A stretch of DNA of 64,000 nucleotides from Acidihalobacter prosperus (lineage in GTDB: Bacteria; Pseudomonadota; Gammaproteobacteria; DSM-5130; Acidihalobacteraceae): contig NZ_JQSG02000002.1 of NCBI RefSeq assembly GCF_000754095.2, positions 277,584 to 341,583 on the forward strand, written 5' to 3'. Numbering within the stretch: position 1 is the first letter of the stretch; every line of letters starts with the position of its first letter. Positions 61,268 to 64,000 of this stretch are shown here, in pieces. A model generated the notes under the pieces. It had not been told where the DNA came from and ran no database searches. It saw only the letters and a program-made list of their open reading frames with translations. The position numbers and the translations under genes are program-made.

Positions 61268-61280
61268 TGAATTTATTTCA
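61268..61280 (+). promoter_or_regulatory. MetR operator
   Basis: TGAATTTATTTCA is a perfect TGAA-N5-TTCA palindrome, the known MetR recognition sequence. It lies in the 101-base metE-metR gap and ends two bases before the metR ATG, in the place of a ribosome-binding site. It probably serves both metE activation (with homocysteine) and metR autorepression. Confidence 0.8.
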
Positions 61281-61282
61281 TC

Positions 61283-62179
61283 ATGAACCTCGAACTCAAG
61301 CATCTGCGCACCCTGCTCGCCCTGCACCGCACCGGCACCCTCGCCGCTGCGGCCGAGCGCCTCCATCTGACCCAGTCCGCACTCTCGCATCAGCTACGCG
61401 GGCTGGAGGAAACGCTGGGCGGGCCGCTGTTCGTGCGCAAGAGCCGCCCGCTGCGCCTGACCCGGATCGGCGAACGCCTGCTCGCCTCGGCCGTGCGCAT
61501 CACGCGCGAGCTGGACGAGCTGACGCGCGACCTCAGTCAGTTCGCCGACGGCGGCGGCCGCCTGCATATCGCCATCGAGTGCCACAGCTGCTTCGCCTGG
61601 CTGACGCCGGCGATGGAGCGCTACCGCGAGGATTGGCCCGCCGTGGAGATGGATCTGACCCTCGCGCACAGCTTCGCGCCGCTGGCCGCGCTGATGCGCG
61701 ACGAGGTCGATCTGGTGGTGACCTCGGACCCGGAGCCGCGCGCGGGCCTCGCCTACCACCGCCTGTTCGACTACGCCATGCGCCTGGTGGTGGCGCCCCA
61801 GCATCCGCTGGCGCAGCGCCCCTGGGTGAATCCCGAAGATCTGGCCGGCGAGACCCTGATCACCTACCCGGTGGCGCCGCAACGGCTCGACGTGTTCACC
61901 CGTTTTCTCGATCCCGCCGGCATCGCACCGGCGGCGGTGCGCACCTCCGAGCTGAGCGAAATGATCCTGCAGCTGGTGGCCAGCGGCCGCGGCGTGAGCG
62001 CGCTGCCGGACTGGGCCCTGCGCGACGTGCCCGCCGGCCGCCGGCTGGTCACGCTGCCGCTGGGACGGGAGGGGCTGCAATGCACGCTTTACGCCGGCAT
62101 TCGCGAGTGCGATGCCGCGCGCCCTTATGTGCGCGACTTCGTCGAGGTGACGCGGCGGCTGGCGGGCGGCGTCGCGTAA
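61283..62179 (+). CDS. metR: LysR-type regulator MetR
   Basis: The 298-residue protein has an N-terminal winged helix (LKHLRTLLALHRTGTLAAAA, then LHLTQSALSHQLRGLEE) and a co-inducer domain (GGGRLHIAIECHSCFAWLTP) typical of MetR, which binds homocysteine. Its place divergent from metE and the perfect MetR box support the name. No clear Shine-Dalgarno sequence precedes the ATG. Confidence 0.94.
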   Translation: MNLELKHLRTLLALHRTGTLAAAAERLHLTQSALSHQLRGLEETLGGPLFVRKSRPLRLTRIGERLLASAVRITRELDELTRDLSQFADGGGRLHIAIECHSCFAWLTPAMERYREDWPAVEMDLTLAHSFAPLAALMRDEVDLVVTSDPEPRAGLAYHRLFDYAMRLVVAPQHPLAQRPWVNPEDLAGETLITYPVAPQRLDVFTRFLDPAGIAPAAVRTSELSEMILQLVASGRGVSALPDWALRDVPAGRRLVTLPLGREGLQCTLYAGIRECDAARPYVRDFVEVTRRLAGGVA

Positions 62180-62374
62180 TCCGACGAACGGCGGGCCGCC
62201 GGCACGTCCCCGGTGCGACCGGCGGCCAAAAAGGTGCGTGGCGGGTGCCATACGCGCGGGGCCGAACCGCGCCGGGCCAGGCTCTGGGACGCCTGCGGAC
62301 GCGCCGCGATCAGCGGTTTCGCACCCGCATTCGGCCTCGCCGCGCGCACCGTCGCGGTGCCCGCGCGGACGCAT
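62180..62374. other. GC-rich spacer after metR with a hairpin
   Basis: This is the first part of the 343-base metR-nrdA gap. A 9-bp perfect stem (62194-62202 with 62219-62227) lies 15 bases after the metR stop and is followed by AAAAA, not T, so it is not a canonical plus-strand terminator. I see no gene here. Confidence 0.4.
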
Positions 62375-62417
62375 TCATGCACAGTTCTTGCACAGCTCAT
62401 CCACAGGGCTATCCACA
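62375..62417 (+). promoter_or_regulatory. Run of four DnaA-box-like 9-mers upstream of nrdA
   Basis: TCATGCACA (62375), TCTTGCACA (62386), TCATCCACA (62397) and CTATCCACA (62409) are all in the same orientation at 11, 11 and 12-base steps. Three of the four differ from TTATNCACA at one position and one at two. DnaA boxes occur in the E. coli nrdAB promoter region, which supports a role in coupling nucleotide supply to replication. Confidence 0.5.
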
Positions 62418-62461
62418 GCATCTTGTGTCATTGACCTGCCACAATCCACATCCTATAGTAT
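62413..62461 (+). promoter_or_regulatory. Candidate tandem NrdR boxes
   Basis: The 16-base boxes at 62413-62428 (CCACAGCATCTTGTGT) and 62446-62461 (CCACATCCTATAGTAT) resemble the NrdR palindrome ACACWATATATWGTGT, and their starts lie 33 bases apart. The first abuts the -35 of the nrdA promoter and the second covers the -10, as expected for repression by NrdR. Confidence 0.45.
62431..62459 (+). promoter_or_regulatory. Sigma-70 promoter of nrdA
   Basis: TTGACC (62431-62436) and TATAGT (62454-62459) are separated by exactly 17 bases, each matching consensus at five of six positions. They lie 64 bases before the nrdA ATG. Confidence 0.65.
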
Positions 62462-62522
62462 CTCAATCGACTGGCACCACCGCCCGTCCACACACCGATT
62501 CCGCGCCACCCAGGGGGAACGC

Positions 62523-64000
62523 ATGCGTACCGAAAGCCAGACAACGCCCGCCCAGGCCGCCCTTGCCGCCGAGGGCTACAGCGACGCCGCGCCCGCGCGC
62601 GCCGAAGCCGCCGGTCAGTACCGGGTGATCCGCCGCAACGGCAAGCAGACGCATTTCGACGCGGACAAGATCAAGGTCGCCATGACCAAGGCCTTCCTCG
62701 CCGTCGAGGGCGGCAGCGCGGCCGCCTCCAGCCGCATCCACGAGACCGTGAACGCCCTCACCCGCCAGATCGCCGAGGGCCTGTTCCGACGCATGCCCGA
62801 CGGCGGCACCGTGCACATCGAGGACATCCAGGATTACGTCGAGCTGGCGCTGATGCGCGCCGGCGAACACAAGGTCGCCCGTGCCTACGTGCTCTACCGC
62901 GAGCAGCAGGCGGCCAAGCGCGCCGCCGAGACCGCCGCCAAGCAGGCCGCGCAGCCCGAGGCCGGCGGCGACGTGCCGCAGGTGACCCTGGCCGACGGCA
63001 GCCGCGCCCCGCTCGACGCCGCCCGCCTGCAGGCGCTGGTGGACGAGGCCTGCGAAGGGCTGGCCGACGTCGACCCCGCGCGCGTGCTCAAGGACACCCT
63101 GCGCGGCCTGTACGACGGCATCAAGGCGCAGGACGTGGGTCAGACCCTGACCATGAGCGCGCGCACGCTCATCGACAAGGACCCGAACTACAGCCTGGTC
63201 GCCGCCCGCCTGCTGCTCGACACCCTGCGCAGCGAGGCGCTGGGCTTCCTCTCCGGGCTCGCCGAGACCGCGACCCAGGCCGAGATGGCCGAGCGCTACC
63301 CCGAATACTTCGCCGCCTACGTGCACCGCGCCGTCGAGCTGGAACTGCTCGACGAAGAACTGACCCGCTACGACCTCGCCCGCCTGGGCGCCGCGCTCAG
63401 ACCCGAGCGCGACCGGCTGTTCACCTACCTCGGTCTGCAGACCCTGTACGACCGCTACTTCATCCACAGCCAGGGCCAGCGCTTCGAGCTGCCGCAGGCC
63501 TTCTTCATGCGCGTCGCCATGGGTCTTGCGATCAACGAGGTGGACCGCGAGGCCAAGGCCGTCGAGTTCTACGAACTGCTCTCCTCGCTCGACTTCATGA
63601 GCTCGACCCCGACCCTGTTCAACGCCGGCACCCTGCGCCCGCAGCTCTCCAGCTGCTACCTCACCACCGTGCCCGACGACCTCGACGGCATCTTCGCCGC
63701 GGTCAAGGACAACGCCCTGCTGTCCAAGTTCGCCGGCGGCCTCGGCAACGACTGGACCCGCGTGCGCGGCCTCGGCGCCCACATCAAGGGCACCAACGGC
63801 AAGAGCCAGGGCGTCGTGCCCTTCCTCAAGGTCGCCAACGACACCGCCGTGGCGGTCAACCAGGGCGGCAAGCGCAAGGGCGCGGTGTGCGCCTACCTCG
63901 AAACCTGGCACGTCGACATCGAGGAATTCCTCGAACTGCGCAAGAACACCGGCGACGAGCGCCGCCGCACGCACGACATGAACACCGCCAACTGGATTCC
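62523..64000 (+). CDS. nrdA: Ribonucleotide reductase class I alpha subunit (3' end outside window)
   Basis: The first 492 codons are present. An N-terminal tail is followed by an ATP-cone (about residues 32-130: YRVIRRNGKQTHFDADKI, GTVHIEDIQDYVELALM), the allosteric activity site bound by ATP or dATP. The R1 barrel then begins: MSSTPTLFNAGTLRPQLSSC holds the first redox cysteine, followed by KFAGGLGNDWTRVRGLGAHI, NTGDERRRTHDMNTANW and others. The catalytic thiyl cysteine and C-terminal CxxC would lie beyond the edge. AGGGGG precedes the ATG. Promoter, NrdR-like and DnaA-like sites lie upstream. Confidence 0.95.
   Translation, partial: MRTESQTTPAQAALAAEGYSDAAPARAEAAGQYRVIRRNGKQTHFDADKIKVAMTKAFLAVEGGSAAASSRIHETVNALTRQIAEGLFRRMPDGGTVHIEDIQDYVELALMRAGEHKVARAYVLYREQQAAKRAAETAAKQAAQPEAGGDVPQVTLADGSRAPLDAARLQALVDEACEGLADVDPARVLKDTLRGLYDGIKAQDVGQTLTMSARTLIDKDPNYSLVAARLLLDTLRSEALGFLSGLAETATQAEMAERYPEYFAAYVHRAVELELLDEELTRYDLARLGAALRPERDRLFTYLGLQTLYDRYFIHSQGQRFELPQAFFMRVAMGLAINEVDREAKAVEFYELLSSLDFMSSTPTLFNAGTLRPQLSSCYLTTVPDDLDGIFAAVKDNALLSKFAGGLGNDWTRVRGLGAHIKGTNGKSQGVVPFLKVANDTAVAVNQGGKRKGAVCAYLETWHVDIEEFLELRKNTGDERRRTHDMNTANWI

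Noticed and set aside
62194..62232. Rho-independent terminator after metR
   Set aside because: The 9-bp hairpin is good, but the following run on the transcript strand is A, not U.
62463..63974. 503-codon open frame antisense to nrdA
   Set aside because: Low-complexity Val/Gly/Ala/Leu/Glu translation, the mirror of GC-biased third positions in nrdA; it has no recognisable domain, while the plus strand carries a clear R1 sequence.

Overview
The window is a high-GC chromosomal segment from a gammaproteobacterium. The evidence is the gene set and order: a complete S10-spc-alpha ribosomal protein block, a tRNA-Tyr/Gly/Thr-tuf unit, mrdA/rodA, metR-metE, pepN, bolA and nrdA. A DsrE2-type sulfur-trafficking protein and an overall style like that of Ectothiorhodospiraceae/Chromatiales suggest a sulfur-oxidising lineage, but that placement is inference. 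No rRNA, CRISPR array, prophage or intact insertion sequence was seen.

Region 1 (1-12809, nearly all on the minus strand) is a surface-polysaccharide locus. dTDP-L-rhamnose genes come first in transcription order (rmlA-rmlC-rmlD-rmlB). They are followed by a markedly AT-richer insert with a Wzx-type flippase, a SAM methyltransferase and a GT-B glycosyltransferase. Next is a non-coding stretch carrying a 253-bp MITE-like inverted-repeat element. Then come an ABC exporter (Wzm/Wzt), a small unknown ORF, phosphomannomutase, a WbdD-like methyltransferase and a glycosyltransferase that runs off the left edge. Most joints in the second half are ATGA or TGATG overlaps.

Region 2 (12884-18644) is ssb and a YajR-like MFS transporter facing uvrA, then a SAM hydroxide adenosyltransferase. 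Region 3 (18694-33852, minus strand) is the ribosomal block, ending upstream in tuf and three tRNAs. A promoter-like site and a structured leader lie between rpsJ and rplC.

Region 4 (34002-39758, plus strand) has UDP-glucose dehydrogenase, then PBP2 (mrdA), a PBP5/DacA-like protein and rodA. The DacA-like protein has lost all three catalytic motifs (SxxK, SxN, KTG) but keeps its signal peptide and C-terminal anchor. It is the most unusual gene in the window.

Region 5 (39767-52653) is mixed metabolism: hemN with an FNR-like site, an unknown secreted protein, pepN, tatD, bolA, a zinc-finger-like small protein, metX, a GH100 invertase, cyclopropane fatty acid synthase, a GlcG-like secreted protein, DUF1841, an unknown protein and DsrE2.

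Region 6 (52727-62179) is built around cobalamin and methionine. A cobalamin riboswitch precedes btuB, a PduO-type adenosyltransferase, a ROK kinase and a DUF6580 membrane protein. Upstream lie an EAL-CBS-GGDEF regulator and metE, divergent from metR with a perfect MetR box. The window closes with the start of nrdA, whose upstream region carries a helically phased run of DnaA-box-like sequences, tandem NrdR-like boxes and a good sigma-70 promoter.
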